NCBI GenBank assembly: GCA_035538795.1 | Contig: DATLJS010000042.1 | Span: 67,147-131,146, forward strand | DNA: 64,000 bases | Direction of reading: 5' to 3' | From: JAJZGK01 sp035538795 | GTDB taxonomy: Bacteria; Pseudomonadota; Alphaproteobacteria; Rhodospirillales; Magnetospirillaceae | In this document: positions 29,272 through 38,646 of the stretch, in pieces | How the letters are laid out: every line of letters starts with the position of its first letter | How positions within the stretch are numbered: position 1 is the first letter of the stretch | Program-made: the position numbers and the translations under genes | Notes under the pieces: generated by a model | What the model was told of the DNA's origin: nothing | Seen by the model: the letters and a program-made list of their open reading frames with translations, nothing else | Database searches by the model: none

Positions 29272-30003
29272 TCAGGCGGCCTCGCCGCCATCGGATTGAT
29301 TGTCCGCCGTCTCTTCTTCCATGCCAAGGGCACGGGCGAGCACGGTTTCGATTTCCGTCCAGGTGCGGGCCAGATCGCGCTCGGCACCGCCGTCACCCCA
29401 CTCCACCCGGCAATCGCCCTCGACGATACGGGGGTCGGCAGCGTAGACCAGCTTGCCGTCGAAGGCCACCGCCTGAGCCACCTGTTCGGCGCGATCGCGC
29501 ACGGCATCCAGCATGTCGGGATGGGCGCGCACCGTCACCTTCACCTCGCCGTCCAAATGGGACAGGCATTCATGCAGGAGTCCTTCCACCTCGTCCAGCC
29601 CATGATGACGAATCATTTCGGGCTGGAGTTTTTTCAAGACGGCGACGGCGATCATCACCGCGTCGCGCATCAACTGGTCGTTGGCCTCGGCCTGTAGGGT
29701 CTGCACCCGGAACAGGCCGTCGGCCATGGATTGCTCGGCCATGGCCAGCAGGCGCTCGGTCATCGACTCGGCCTCCTGGATGCCGGCGGTCCGTCCGGCT
29801 TCGAAAGCCTGGTCGCGGGCCAGCTGCAAATCCTCTTCCGAGAACGTCGGCGGCGGCGGCGGAGGCTCCTCCTCGACCTGCGGCTCGTAATAATCCTGGC
29901 CGTCCTCGTCCTGCAGCACCGACTGTTCGGAATAGGGATCGCCGGCCGGCCTGGGCGGCGCTCCGAAATCCATGTCGAACAGATATTTCTGCAGCTTCGC
30001 CAT
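29272..30003 (-). CDS. fliH: Flagellar export ATPase regulator FliH
   Basis: A 243-aa FliH-like stator of the export ATPase FliI. It has an acidic N-terminal region with a run of six prolines (about 48-53), a central helical part (about 55-130) with GRTAGIQEAE GxxxG-type spacing, and a C-terminal alpha/beta domain related to V/F-ATPase E/delta subunits. Position between fliG (3 nt) and fliN supports the call, which otherwise rests on general resemblance because FliH is poorly conserved. fliI is not in the window. Confidence 0.86.
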   Translation of the reverse strand: MAKLQKYLFDMDFGAPPRPAGDPYSEQSVLQDEDGQDYYEPQVEEEPPPPPPTFSEEDLQLARDQAFEAGRTAGIQEAESMTERLLAMAEQSMADGLFRVQTLQAEANDQLMRDAVMIAVAVLKKLQPEMIRHHGLDEVEGLLHECLSHLDGEVKVTVRAHPDMLDAVRDRAEQVAQAVAFDGKLVYAADPRIVEGDCRVEWGDGGAERDLARTWTEIETVLARALGMEEETADNQSDGGEAA

Positions 30004-30006
30004 CGG

Positions 30007-31026
30007 TTAGTACACCAGCTCGTCTTCTTCGCGGCCTTCGGAGATAACGATCTGGCCGCTCGACGCCAGCTCCTTGGCCAGAACCACGATAATGCTTTGA
30101 GCCTGATCGACGTCGCGCAGGCGGACCGGCCCCATGGCGTCCATGTCGTCGCGCAGCATCTTGCCGGCGCGCTCGGACATGTTCTTGAAGAACAGCTCCT
30201 TGACCGTGTCCGACGCGCCCTTGAGGGCCATCGCCAGCTTGTCCTTCTCGACGTGACGCAACAGAGTCTGGATGCCGGCCATGTCGATGCGGACCAGATC
30301 CTCGAAGGTGAACATAAGGGCCTTGATGCGTTCGGCGGCTTCGCGGTTGCGCTCTTCCAGGGCGCTCATGAAGCGGTTTTCGGCGTTGCGGTCCAGGTTG
30401 TTGAAGATGTCGGCCATCAACTCGTGAGCGTCGCGCCGGGCGGTGCGGGCCAGGTTCGACATGAATTCGGTGCGCAGGGTCTTTTCCACGCCGTCCAGCA
30501 CTTCCTTCTGCACCGCCTCCATACGCAGCATGCGCATGATGACTTCCATGGCGAAGTTTTCCGGCAGCAGCGACAGCACGCGGGCGGCATGGTCGGGCTT
30601 GATCTTGGCCAGCACCACGGCGACGGTCTGCGGATATTCGTTCTTCAGGTAATTGGCGAGCACCGTCTCGTTGACGTTGCCCAGCTTGTCCCACATGGTG
30701 CGACCGGCCGGACCACGGATTTCTTCCATGATCATGTCGACGCGGTCCTTCGGCAGCGTCTTCATCAGCAGGCGCTCGGTGCTCTCGAACGAACCCACCA
30801 GCGAACCGGTCGACGAAATCTGGTCGGCGAACTCGACGAACAGGCGCTCGACCAGACCGGCGTTGATGTTGCCGAGATTGGCCATGCTCTGAGAGATTTC
30901 CTTGATCTCCTCGTCGTCCATCATGCTGAACAGCTTGGACGACTGCTCCTCGGCCAAGGACAGCATAAGGATCGCCGCTTTCTGCGGGCCCGTCAGGCCA
31001 CGATAGTCTTCTTTCACGCGCGACAT
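30007..31026 (-). CDS. fliG: Flagellar motor switch protein FliG
   Basis: A 339-aa C-ring protein that contacts FliF and the stators and transmits torque. The N-terminal YRGLTGPQKAAILMLSL matches the FliF-binding domain; the middle armadillo domain contains the EHPQ-equivalent NEYPQTVAVVLAKI. The C-terminal torque helix has charged residues in LRDVDQAQSIIVVLAKELASSGQI. It ends 3 nt before fliH. Normal length. Confidence 0.97.
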   Translation of the reverse strand: MSRVKEDYRGLTGPQKAAILMLSLAEEQSSKLFSMMDDEEIKEISQSMANLGNINAGLVERLFVEFADQISSTGSLVGSFESTERLLMKTLPKDRVDMIMEEIRGPAGRTMWDKLGNVNETVLANYLKNEYPQTVAVVLAKIKPDHAARVLSLLPENFAMEVIMRMLRMEAVQKEVLDGVEKTLRTEFMSNLARTARRDAHELMADIFNNLDRNAENRFMSALEERNREAAERIKALMFTFEDLVRIDMAGIQTLLRHVEKDKLAMALKGASDTVKELFFKNMSERAGKMLRDDMDAMGPVRLRDVDQAQSIIVVLAKELASSGQIVISEGREEDELVY

Positions 31027-31074
31027 GCCACAAGCTCTCGGACGAAGGACTCAAACAGGGCGGAAGGCTCGATC

Positions 31075-32736
31075 TTACGCATCGGAGTACATCCAGGCAC
31101 GGATGATCGACAAAGCTTCTTCGGGATGCTTCTCCACGATCTCGCCGATTTTACGCAGCGACGAGGCTTTGACGCGACCCTCCACCTTATCGATATCAAT
31201 AAGCTCATCGACAGTATCAAGCTCTTCCGACAACAATCCCGGCGCCGGGGCCGGCGGACCGCCGGCGGCCAGCAGCGGCGGAGTGACGCCGTGATCGGCC
31301 AGCATGCGCCGCCCGTCGGCTCCGGCCGGGCCGGCAGCCATGGATTCCACGGCGCGGCTGACCAGCGGACGCAGGACCAGCAGCAAGAACAGAATGGCCA
31401 CCACCGATAAGCCTAGATTCGAGGCGATCTTCTCGACGAAGTCGCGGTCCATGCCGAACAGCTTGTTTTCCGAACCGTCGGGTTCCGGTTCGTCGTGGCC
31501 GGCGAAGGCCATCGAGGTGACCTCGACCTGATCACCGCGGTTGGCATCATAGCCGATGGCGGTCCGCACCAGAGAAGCGATCTGTTCCAGTTCCTTTTCG
31601 TCGCGGGGCTGATAGGTCAGCTTCTTCTGCCCCTCGGCGGGAGGACCGTAACGACCGTCCACCAGCACGGCGGCGGTGATGCGCTTGATGGTGCCCATCT
31701 CCTTGATCTGATTCTTCACGACCTTGGAGATTTCGTAGTTTTCAGTGGTCTGGGTGCGGCTTTGCTTGCTCTGGCTCTTGGCCCCGGCGTTGTTGCCGCC
31801 GGCGTCGGGCAGGTTCTGCTGCACGCTGACCGAGGAATTTTCGGAATCGGTGGTCTGCTGGTTTTCCTCGGTGGTCACCGTGGACCGCACCACCTTGCTG
31901 TCGGGATCATAGGTTTCCTGGGTGGTGCTGATACGGTCGTAATCCATTTCGACCGAAACCTCGGCACGCACCTTGTCCGGACCGACCGAACGCTCCAGCA
32001 GATCCTCGATGGTGCGCTGCAAGCGCTCCTGAGTGTTGCGGCGATTGTCCTCGGCGGTTTCCGCCATGCTTTGGGCATCGTCGGTGCCGCGGGCCAACAG
32101 GGTACCCTTGTCGTCCACCACGGAAATCATGTTGGGCTTCAGCTTGGGAACGGCCGCCGCCACCAAATGCTGAATGGCCTGGACCTGCTGCTTGTTCAGC
32201 CGCCGCCCGTTTTCCATCTTCAAGACGATGGAGGCCGAAGGCTCCTGGGTTTCGCGGCTGAAAGCCTCGCGCTTGGGCATCACCAGATGAACGCGGGCGG
32301 TCTTCACGCCGTCGATAGCGTGGATGGTGCGGGCCAATTCGCCTTCCATGGCGCGCAGAAGATTGACGTTCTGAATGAAGCTGGTGGACCCCAGCACGTC
32401 GCCCTTGTCGAATACCTCGTAGCCGGTCGAGACCGAACCGCCGCTGGGCAGTTGCTGTTCGGCCATCTTGACGCGCAGATCCAGCTTGCGGTCGGCGGCC
32501 ACCCAGATTTCGGTGCCGTCGCGGCGCAATTCATAGGGAACCTTGTCGGTCTGCAGCTTGGTGACGATGGCGTTGGCGTCGGCCAGTTCCAGGCCGCCAT
32601 ACAGCATCTCCATGGGCGGCGTCGACATACGCGCCATCACATAGATGAAGAACGCCAGGACCGCGACACCGCCGCCGGCAATCACCGTCAGGCGCATCGT
32701 CCCGAGATTCTTGAGGGATTGAAGGAACGAATTCAC
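31075..32736 (-). CDS. fliF: Flagellar MS-ring protein FliF
   Basis: A 553-aa MS-ring protein with an N-terminal transmembrane segment (about residues 15-35), periplasmic YscJ/FliF ring-building domains (RBM1-3, with PFNASVHL-like YELRRDGTEIWVAAD), and a second membrane segment near 440-460 (LGLSVVAILFLLLVLRPLV). The acidic C-terminal tail (about 520-553) binds FliG. The start codon is GTG. It is the first gene of fliF-fliG-fliH-fliN, with a 150-nt leader region containing a TTAACCAT motif on the coding strand. Confidence 0.96.
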   Translation of the reverse strand: MNSFLQSLKNLGTMRLTVIAGGGVAVLAFFIYVMARMSTPPMEMLYGGLELADANAIVTKLQTDKVPYELRRDGTEIWVAADRKLDLRVKMAEQQLPSGGSVSTGYEVFDKGDVLGSTSFIQNVNLLRAMEGELARTIHAIDGVKTARVHLVMPKREAFSRETQEPSASIVLKMENGRRLNKQQVQAIQHLVAAAVPKLKPNMISVVDDKGTLLARGTDDAQSMAETAEDNRRNTQERLQRTIEDLLERSVGPDKVRAEVSVEMDYDRISTTQETYDPDSKVVRSTVTTEENQQTTDSENSSVSVQQNLPDAGGNNAGAKSQSKQSRTQTTENYEISKVVKNQIKEMGTIKRITAAVLVDGRYGPPAEGQKKLTYQPRDEKELEQIASLVRTAIGYDANRGDQVEVTSMAFAGHDEPEPDGSENKLFGMDRDFVEKIASNLGLSVVAILFLLLVLRPLVSRAVESMAAGPAGADGRRMLADHGVTPPLLAAGGPPAPAPGLLSEELDTVDELIDIDKVEGRVKASSLRKIGEIVEKHPEEALSIIRAWMYSDA

Positions 32737-32820
32737 GGCTAAGGCTTCCCTCGGGATGGCGCGGAGGTTCCCCGCGCAGCTTCTTCCATGGCTGCAACGC
32801 TAAACCTGGAAAATGAAAGG

Positions 32821-32828
32821 ATGGTTAA
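32821..32828 (-). promoter_or_regulatory. TTAACCAT 8-mer upstream of fliF (possible CtrA half-site)
   Basis: TTAACCAT reads on the fliF coding strand about 90 nt before the start codon. This octamer resembles the CtrA half-site known from Caulobacter, where fliF is a CtrA target. No second TTAA follows at the usual spacing, so this is a weak, suggestive site. Confidence 0.3.
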
Positions 32829-32886
32829 CGACCCGGCAAAACTTGCCCAGCGATTCCGGGAAACGGCGGAAGGGCTAGGGTTTTAC

Positions 32887-32921
32887 ACAAAAAAAGACCC
32901 CGGAGGGAAGCCCCTCCGGGG
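32887..32921 (-). terminator. Rho-independent terminator after fliK
   Basis: GC-rich hairpin CCCCGGAGGG / CCCTCCGGGG-type stem with a short AAG-centred loop, followed on the minus strand by a run of T residues (A-tract 32889-32895 on the plus strand). It separates fliK from the fliF operon. Confidence 0.88.
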
Positions 32922-32954
32922 AGTGCCGCGTTAGGGTGTGAAACGCGGAATTTC

Positions 32955-34946
32955 TTAAACCCGGATGTCCAGCCCGTCGGAGCTGTTGGCATTCCAGGCG
33001 GCCAGCGCGGCGGCGCTGGTCAAAGAGGCGTCCTGGTCGTCGTCGGCCAAGGTCGGATCGGCCTGGGCGGTCTGGGCGTTACCGCCCGACGATTGCTGCT
33101 GTTGCTGCTGCGCCGCCTGCTGATCGGACCGTAGTTGGAAGTTCAAGGAATTGGCGTCGGCGGACAGACCGGCATCCTGCAGGGACTGCTGCAGCGACTG
33201 CGCGTCACTCTTCAGGGTTTGCAGGGTGTTGGCGTTGTCGGCGGTCACGGTGGCCTTGACCTGGCCGTCCTGGCCCATCTCCAGCTTGACCTCGACGCGG
33301 CCCATTTCCTCGGGATGCAGGATCACGCTGATGGAGCCGGTGCCGGTGGCCAAACCCTTGTCGATCTGCACCTTCACCTGTTCGACGGCGCTGGGCAGGG
33401 TAGCCGGACGGGTGGTCTGGGTTCCCTGAGCGTTGCTGAGCTGCTGGGCGAAGCTGGTTCCCTGGGCCGCCGAAGGAACCGCCGTGGCGGTGGCCGGAGT
33501 GCTAGTCTGAGGCGTGGTCGACACCTGGGCGGCCACGGCCTCGGAACGCGAGGACGCGGCAGCGGTCACGGCCTCGGCGCCTTCGCCTTTCACGCCCTGA
33601 CCAGAAGCCTGGGCCGGCTGTCCCGACTGGCCTTGCTGGCCCTGGATTTGAGCCGCCAAGGTCTGAGCGGCACTGGTGTCGGCGTTGGCGGACTGGCTCT
33701 GCTGATCGCCGGTCTGCGACGAAGACTGATTGTCGCCGGACCCGACCTGAGCCGTCGCCGGCGCCGCCTGGGGCGCGGCAAGAGACGCGGCGGCGGCGCT
33801 GCCGCTGGTATCTCCCTGGACGTCGCCTTGGGCGGCTGTCACCGCCGCAGCCGAAAGATCGCTGGTGCTCTGACCCGAGGCGGAGGTGGAAGAAGCCGCG
33901 CCGGAGCTTTTCACGCCGACCTGAGTGCCGCCCGCCAACTGGGACAATTGAGCGGCCTGCGCGGCCATCTGGGGCGAAACGGCAGCCGATTGGGCGGCGG
34001 CGTTCTGCGCCGCGGCGGCGGCCTGAGCGTCGGATTGAGCCTGGGCATCGGCGGCGGCGGCATCGGACTGAACCCCGACGGCAGCCGAAGCCGCGGCGGC
34101 GACGGCGGCAGCGGCGGTCTGAGCTGTCTGCTGATCGCCCGAAGACGGATTGGCCTGAGACGCCTGCTGGGCCGCCGTCTGAGCGTCGGAGGCCTGCGCC
34201 GGAACTGTGGCGGCAGCGATGCCGACAGCCTGATCGTCGGCGCCCTGCGTCTGAGACTGCCCCTGCGGAGGCGTCTGCGTCAGCGACGGCTGCATCGCCT
34301 GCTGAACCGCCAACGCGGCGGCAGCGGCGGCCTGAGCATCGGTTTCGGCGCTGGTATCGCTGGCCTGCGTCGCATCGGAGGACGACGAAGACGAGGACGA
34401 TGAGGACGACGTCGAGGAGGAGGAGGAGGACGAAGAGGATGTGCTTTTGGCCGGAGCCGGCTTTACTGCACCCTGCTGGGCCTGGGCGGAGGTCGTCTGC
34501 GCCGAGGCGCTGGCGCTTTGGCTGCCGCTTTGAGCGCTGGACGACGAGGAAGACGACGACGAATTGCTCTGCGACGCGGTTTTGGCGGACGAAGACGAAA
34601 CGCTCTGGCTGCGGCTGGCAGGGATGTTCGCCGACGTCGCCGAGGAGGACAGGATCGACCCGGCGTTCTGACTGACGGCGTCGCTGTAATTCGACAGAGC
34701 CTGGGACGAAACCTGGCTTTTTACCTGAACCGTCTGCGTATTGGCCGAGCCGCCGCCGGTGGCGGAGGTGTCATCCTGGGCCAGCACCGACAAAAGGCCG
34801 GTCTGCCCCGATCCCTGAGAAGACGAGGAGTCGCTCAGCAAAGACGAGAAGACCCCGCTGCCGCTGGCGCCCGAGGCATTGCGGCTGCTGATCAGATTGG
34901 CCAAGCCGTTTTTCAGGCTTTGAATGGAGACGGCATCGACGCTCAT
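32955..34946 (-). CDS. fliK: Flagellar hook-length control protein FliK
   Basis: A 663-aa molecular ruler secreted during hook growth. The first 480 residues are a Ser/Ala/Gln-rich disordered ruler region with long serine runs (about residues 168-190). The C-terminal Flg_hook domain (about 530-630) contains VKVQIDKGLATGTGSISVIL, then HPEEMGRVEVKLEM and a helical segment, which is the canonical export-specificity switch (compare LHPPELGRVEV). A glutamine-rich tail follows. A sigma-54-type promoter lies about 45 nt upstream and a terminator downstream, so the gene is monocistronic. Confidence 0.9.
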   Translation of the reverse strand: MSVDAVSIQSLKNGLANLISSRNASGASGSGVFSSLLSDSSSSQGSGQTGLLSVLAQDDTSATGGGSANTQTVQVKSQVSSQALSNYSDAVSQNAGSILSSSATSANIPASRSQSVSSSSAKTASQSNSSSSSSSSSAQSGSQSASASAQTTSAQAQQGAVKPAPAKSTSSSSSSSSSTSSSSSSSSSSSDATQASDTSAETDAQAAAAAALAVQQAMQPSLTQTPPQGQSQTQGADDQAVGIAAATVPAQASDAQTAAQQASQANPSSGDQQTAQTAAAAVAAAASAAVGVQSDAAAADAQAQSDAQAAAAAQNAAAQSAAVSPQMAAQAAQLSQLAGGTQVGVKSSGAASSTSASGQSTSDLSAAAVTAAQGDVQGDTSGSAAAASLAAPQAAPATAQVGSGDNQSSSQTGDQQSQSANADTSAAQTLAAQIQGQQGQSGQPAQASGQGVKGEGAEAVTAAASSRSEAVAAQVSTTPQTSTPATATAVPSAAQGTSFAQQLSNAQGTQTTRPATLPSAVEQVKVQIDKGLATGTGSISVILHPEEMGRVEVKLEMGQDGQVKATVTADNANTLQTLKSDAQSLQQSLQDAGLSADANSLNFQLRSDQQAAQQQQQQSSGGNAQTAQADPTLADDDQDASLTSAAALAAWNANSSDGLDIRV

Positions 34947-34990
34947 ATCATTTTATCCCTTGCCGGTCCCGAATGGGACTCTCCGAGCTT

Positions 34991-35006
34991 TGCAAGCCGC
35001 GGGCCA
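34991..35006 (-). promoter_or_regulatory. Sigma-54 promoter upstream of fliK
   Basis: Coding-strand sequence TGGCCCGCGGCTTGCA has the invariant GG-N10-GC spacing and matches the consensus TGGCACG-N4-TTGCA at all but one defined position. The predicted start is near 34980, giving a leader of about 34 nt before the fliK ATG. Confidence 0.78.
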
Positions 35007-35108
35007 ATTAACACCCATTGAAATCAAACAACTTTTTCTAGCACAGGCGGGATCTGGCCGCTTTTGGGCGTTTCTTGCCCAGGTCATTTTTGCCCACCCC
35101 AAACCCCG

Positions 35109-37748
35109 TCAATGCACAGCCGGAGCCGCGTCGAGCTGCGCCGCCAGACGGCTCAGACCCGACATGACCGAGGCGTTTTCCAGATAGGCGTCGCGGTAGC
35201 TGTTGAGCTGCACGGCGTCTTCGCTCATGTCCAGACGGTACAGGCCCTGACGATGCTTGCGCAGCCCCTGGGTCAAGGTGTGCTGATAGAGGACCATCGC
35301 CCGCCCTTCGGCGACGTAACGGCGATGACGGCTGAGGATTCCCCGCGCCGCCTCCCTCAGACTGGTTTTGCCCTGGGGCAAGGCGTCGCCCGCGGGAATG
35401 TCCAAGCCGGCGTTCAAGGCGTCCCGCATCAGCTTCGCCGCCGACGGCGGCAGCATCTCGGGCAACAGATCGGGACGGCTTTCCAGTTCGTGGGACAGGC
35501 AGCGGGCGCCGTCACCCAATCCCAGCAGAACCGCCAAAGAGCCGGTAACCTGCATGGCCTCGCCGTCGACCGACGTCAACGACAGGGTCAGCATGCCGTC
35601 TTTTTCATGCAGTTCGGCGTGTGCCAGACTGCCTTCGCGGCAGACGGCCTTGACCACGTCCTCCAATCCCTGGCCGCTGGGAAAGGCGAAATTCTGCCGC
35701 CGCCCCTCTCGCTGCGTCACCGTCAGGCAGGTGGGATTGAAGGTGGAGAACGTCGGCGCCATGGCCTTGCTTTCGGCACGGTCCCGGCCGCCCGGCGGCG
35801 CGAAGAAATCGTTGAGTCCGAAAAAAGCCGCCACGCCGGTCATGCTGGCGTCCGGCGGCGGGCGCAATCCCAGCAGCCCGGCGGGATCGCCTTCGGCAAA
35901 AACATTCTGCCCCGACGCGCCGATGATGCGGATGACCCAGCGGTTGCCGGCCCCCTTCATCACGGCGGACATGCCCGAGCACGAAGCGGCCTCGTTGAAC
36001 TGCCCCACCAGTCCCGACAGGGTCTGCTTGGGATCGAGCCAGACCTCGACCCGGTGATGATCCTGGCTGGTCACCGTCAAGGCGCCGTTCAAGCCCAAAG
36101 AGCGGTTGTGCTCGGAAACCGCCACGCTTTCCAGATAGCCGCCCTGGCGGTCGATGTCCCAATCCACCGTCAGGTCGCCCTGGGGCAGCGGCGGCGCCGG
36201 CAGCAAGCCAAGCAGAGCGACGGGCCCCGTCCGTCCCAACGGATCGGGCTCGACGTAAAGATCACAGCCTTGGGCGTTGCTGACACGCAAAATCTGCCCT
36301 TCGCGCTGGCCGACCAGGGCCGCCTTCAAGCCGCTGAAGCTTTCCAGCTTGGCCGCGATGTCGCGCAAGCTGTCGGACACCGCGATCTGCACGGTGTAAT
36401 GGTTGCCGAAGATGTCGCGGAATGACAGCGGCCCCGCCGCTCCGATGGCTTTCTCGGGATCGGCCATCGGTTGGGAATCCAGGGCCGTGCAGCGTTGGTC
36501 GCGCCACGACAGCCGCCCCCGCGGCAAAGCGATGCACACCCGCCCCAATGGATCGAGGAAAGCGGCGACGGCATCCGACTTCAAGGAATGCCGCAGCCAT
36601 TGATCCAGGGCGCGGATGAACTGCCCGACACTCCAGGCCGCTCCGGTCGGCAAGCCCTCGCTCAACAGCTGCCGCGCCGCCAACAGGCTGACGCTGGTGG
36701 CGGCCAGCCGCACTCCCCCCTCGTCCAGCAAGGTTAGGACGCAGTCGCCGCCGCTGACGGCCAACCGCTCGAAATCAGGATTGAGAAATTCCCGGCTGCC
36801 GGCATAGGTGCCGACCGCCGAATTCGCCTGGGCGACGGCCCGATTGAACAGCCGGTTGACCTGCTCGCGGATCATCAGGGCCAGACTGTCCAGTTGCAGG
36901 GCGATCCCTTGCAAATGGTGGTCGCGCAGATTGAACAGGCCGAACAGCCGCCCGGAGCCGATGTCCTGGCGCACGTCGCGGCCGTCCAGCACCAAGCTTT
37001 CCCCGTCCTCGAACAGGAAGCGCTTGGCGAACGCCCCTTCGATCAAAGGCGTGCCGCTGCGCAGATAGACGGCGGCGGCGCCGTCGCCTCGGATGAAGCT
37101 GACCACGTCCAGCAGGCCGAATAACAAGGCCAACTGCTCGTCCCGGTCCTCGAACAGGTACGAAACCTCGGCGCCGCAGGCGGCATCGACGGCGATGCGG
37201 TTGCTGGTGTCGGCCAGCCTCGTCAAAACGGCGTTGATGTCGTCGACCGACTGGGAAATCTGCTCGTTGGTTTGGCGGCGCAACCCGTCGATGCGCCCGG
37301 CGATGTCGCTCAGTCCGGAGGTCAGCCTCTCCGCCGATTGCAGCAGGCGTCTGGCGTCGGCCTGGCCGCCGCCTTCGCACAAGGCGTCCAGCCAGGATTG
37401 CAGATCGCCCTGGCCGTCGATGGCCTGCATCAGGGCATCCAGCGCGTCCTTGAAGTCCTCGACGACCTGAGCGCCGGCATTGGCGGCGATGGCGGCATGA
37501 ATGCCGCTGTCGATGCCCTGGGCGATTTCCCCCCGGATGTCGTCGAAGGGAATATCCAGCCCCAGCAGCCGATCCAACGGCCCCTTGCTTCGGGCGACGA
37601 CCGGCGCCGCCGGGCGCTGCTGGGCCTTGAAAGCCGCTTGGGCCTCGAAGGCGGCCGCCACGCTTCCCAGCCCCTGCATGGTGGCCGGATTAAGCAAAGC
37701 GGGACTGATCTGACCCGGCATTTGGCCGAGTCCAGCTGTCACGGACAT
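35109..37748 (-). CDS. flgK: Flagellar hook-associated protein 1, atypical FlgK
   Basis: An 879-aa FlgK-like hook-filament junction protein. Residues about 120-330 match the FlgK D0/D1 core: a helical region ending QISQSVDDINAVLTRLADT, then the LFEDRDEQLALLFGLLDVVS equivalent of the FlgK LlDqRDqll motif, and GDGAAAVYLRSGTPLI. The C-terminus (AVQLNSYRDAYLENASVMS) corresponds to the FlgK terminal helix (normally ..nLi.yQqaYqAsAkvi). It is longer than typical FlgK (about 450-700 aa), and the usual N-terminal rod motif (SLFNALSGL-type) is missing or rewritten. The flgN-like gene lies immediately upstream. No flgL is in the window. Confidence 0.8.
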   Translation of the reverse strand: MSVTAGLGQMPGQISPALLNPATMQGLGSVAAAFEAQAAFKAQQRPAAPVVARSKGPLDRLLGLDIPFDDIRGEIAQGIDSGIHAAIAANAGAQVVEDFKDALDALMQAIDGQGDLQSWLDALCEGGGQADARRLLQSAERLTSGLSDIAGRIDGLRRQTNEQISQSVDDINAVLTRLADTSNRIAVDAACGAEVSYLFEDRDEQLALLFGLLDVVSFIRGDGAAAVYLRSGTPLIEGAFAKRFLFEDGESLVLDGRDVRQDIGSGRLFGLFNLRDHHLQGIALQLDSLALMIREQVNRLFNRAVAQANSAVGTYAGSREFLNPDFERLAVSGGDCVLTLLDEGGVRLAATSVSLLAARQLLSEGLPTGAAWSVGQFIRALDQWLRHSLKSDAVAAFLDPLGRVCIALPRGRLSWRDQRCTALDSQPMADPEKAIGAAGPLSFRDIFGNHYTVQIAVSDSLRDIAAKLESFSGLKAALVGQREGQILRVSNAQGCDLYVEPDPLGRTGPVALLGLLPAPPLPQGDLTVDWDIDRQGGYLESVAVSEHNRSLGLNGALTVTSQDHHRVEVWLDPKQTLSGLVGQFNEAASCSGMSAVMKGAGNRWVIRIIGASGQNVFAEGDPAGLLGLRPPPDASMTGVAAFFGLNDFFAPPGGRDRAESKAMAPTFSTFNPTCLTVTQREGRRQNFAFPSGQGLEDVVKAVCREGSLAHAELHEKDGMLTLSLTSVDGEAMQVTGSLAVLLGLGDGARCLSHELESRPDLLPEMLPPSAAKLMRDALNAGLDIPAGDALPQGKTSLREAARGILSRHRRYVAEGRAMVLYQHTLTQGLRKHRQGLYRLDMSEDAVQLNSYRDAYLENASVMSGLSRLAAQLDAAPAVH

Positions 37749-37782
37749 GCTGTGACGCTCCTAAACGGGAGACGGGACGACG

Positions 37783-38646
37783 TCAGGCTGTGGCGTTGAA
37801 AGCGACCGAAGTGTTGTTGCCCCAATTCACGCCACCCGAGCGGGTGTACATGGCCTCGCGTCTTCGGGCTTCGATCACGGCGTTGTTGATGACGCCGAAG
37901 ACCTTTTCCGTCGCTTCCATGTTCGCCTTCAGCAGGCTGGCGTTTTCGCTGCAACGGGCTTCGAGCTGCTTGATCAGATTCATCACCTGATCGCGAATCT
38001 CGGGTGGCTGGCCGCGCATGCCCGTCGGATCGGACAGCAGCGTGCGCAGACGGTCGTTATAGAGCTTGGTCGCTTCCTGCTTGCGGGGCTGCAAGGCCTC
38101 GACACCCTTGGGATTGCAGGCGCGCAGATGCTCGTTCTCTTCGACCAGCAGCTCGTCGTACATGATGATGGCTTCAACCATCGGAGCCATGGTCGGCGGC
38201 AGGGTCCGCAAATCGATCCGCCCCGCCCCGCTGGGCGATGGCGCCGGAGCGCCGTTGAGCGGCCGGGCGGACGCCCCCGCCGGCATCGACGGACGGGCGG
38301 CCTGGGCCGGAGCTGTCGCAGCCGAAGCGGCTCCAGACATGCCGGGGCGAGCCGGCAACGACGGCGCGGCGACGGCTGTCGGCGCACCTGGGCGCCCGGG
38401 CAAAGCCGGAGCGGCGGGACGACCCGGCATGGGCGGAACCGCCGGACGGCCGGGCAGCGACGGAGCGGCGGCCTGCGGCTGCGGCTGCGGCTGCGCCGCC
38501 GGGGCTGTCAGTTTCTTGAACAATCCGCCCAGCCCGCCGGACTGGGGAGCGGCGGGCTGGGCCGCCGAGGAAGGCGTGGCGGAAGGCGCGCCGGGACGCT
38601 GCGGCAGTTTCGGCGGCGGCTTGGGCATGTTCTGCGGGAAGCTCAT
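37783..38646 (-). CDS. FlgN-like export chaperone with Pro/Ala-rich N-terminal extension
   Basis: A 287-aa protein. The C-terminal half (about 145-275) is helical and resembles FlgN, the export chaperone for FlgK and FlgL: IIMYDELLVEENEHLRACNP, then ALQPRKQEATKLY, then ending with a helix and aromatic/Asn tail. The first 140 residues are Pro/Ala/Gly-rich with five PGRP-type repeats (about 66-100), unlike standard FlgN (about 140 aa). It overlaps flgJ-like by 4 nt and lies 34 nt before flgK, which fits a FlgK chaperone role. The FlgN assignment rests on resemblance and position. Confidence 0.68.
   Translation of the reverse strand: MSFPQNMPKPPPKLPQRPGAPSATPSSAAQPAAPQSGGLGGLFKKLTAPAAQPQPQPQAAAPSLPGRPAVPPMPGRPAAPALPGRPGAPTAVAAPSLPARPGMSGAASAATAPAQAARPSMPAGASARPLNGAPAPSPSGAGRIDLRTLPPTMAPMVEAIIMYDELLVEENEHLRACNPKGVEALQPRKQEATKLYNDRLRTLLSDPTGMRGQPPEIRDQVMNLIKQLEARCSENASLLKANMEATEKVFGVINNAVIEARRREAMYTRSGGVNWGNNTSVAFNATA

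Noticed and set aside
32837..32852. TGGGCAAGTTTTGC on the fliF coding strand as a sigma-54 promoter
   Set aside because: The GG-to-GC spacing is nine, not ten, and the -24 box is poor. fliF is more likely read from a different promoter class.
34377..34445. Repetitive tract that could be read as a CRISPR or minisatellite
   Set aside because: It is in-frame serine codons inside fliK, without spacers or fixed repeat units.
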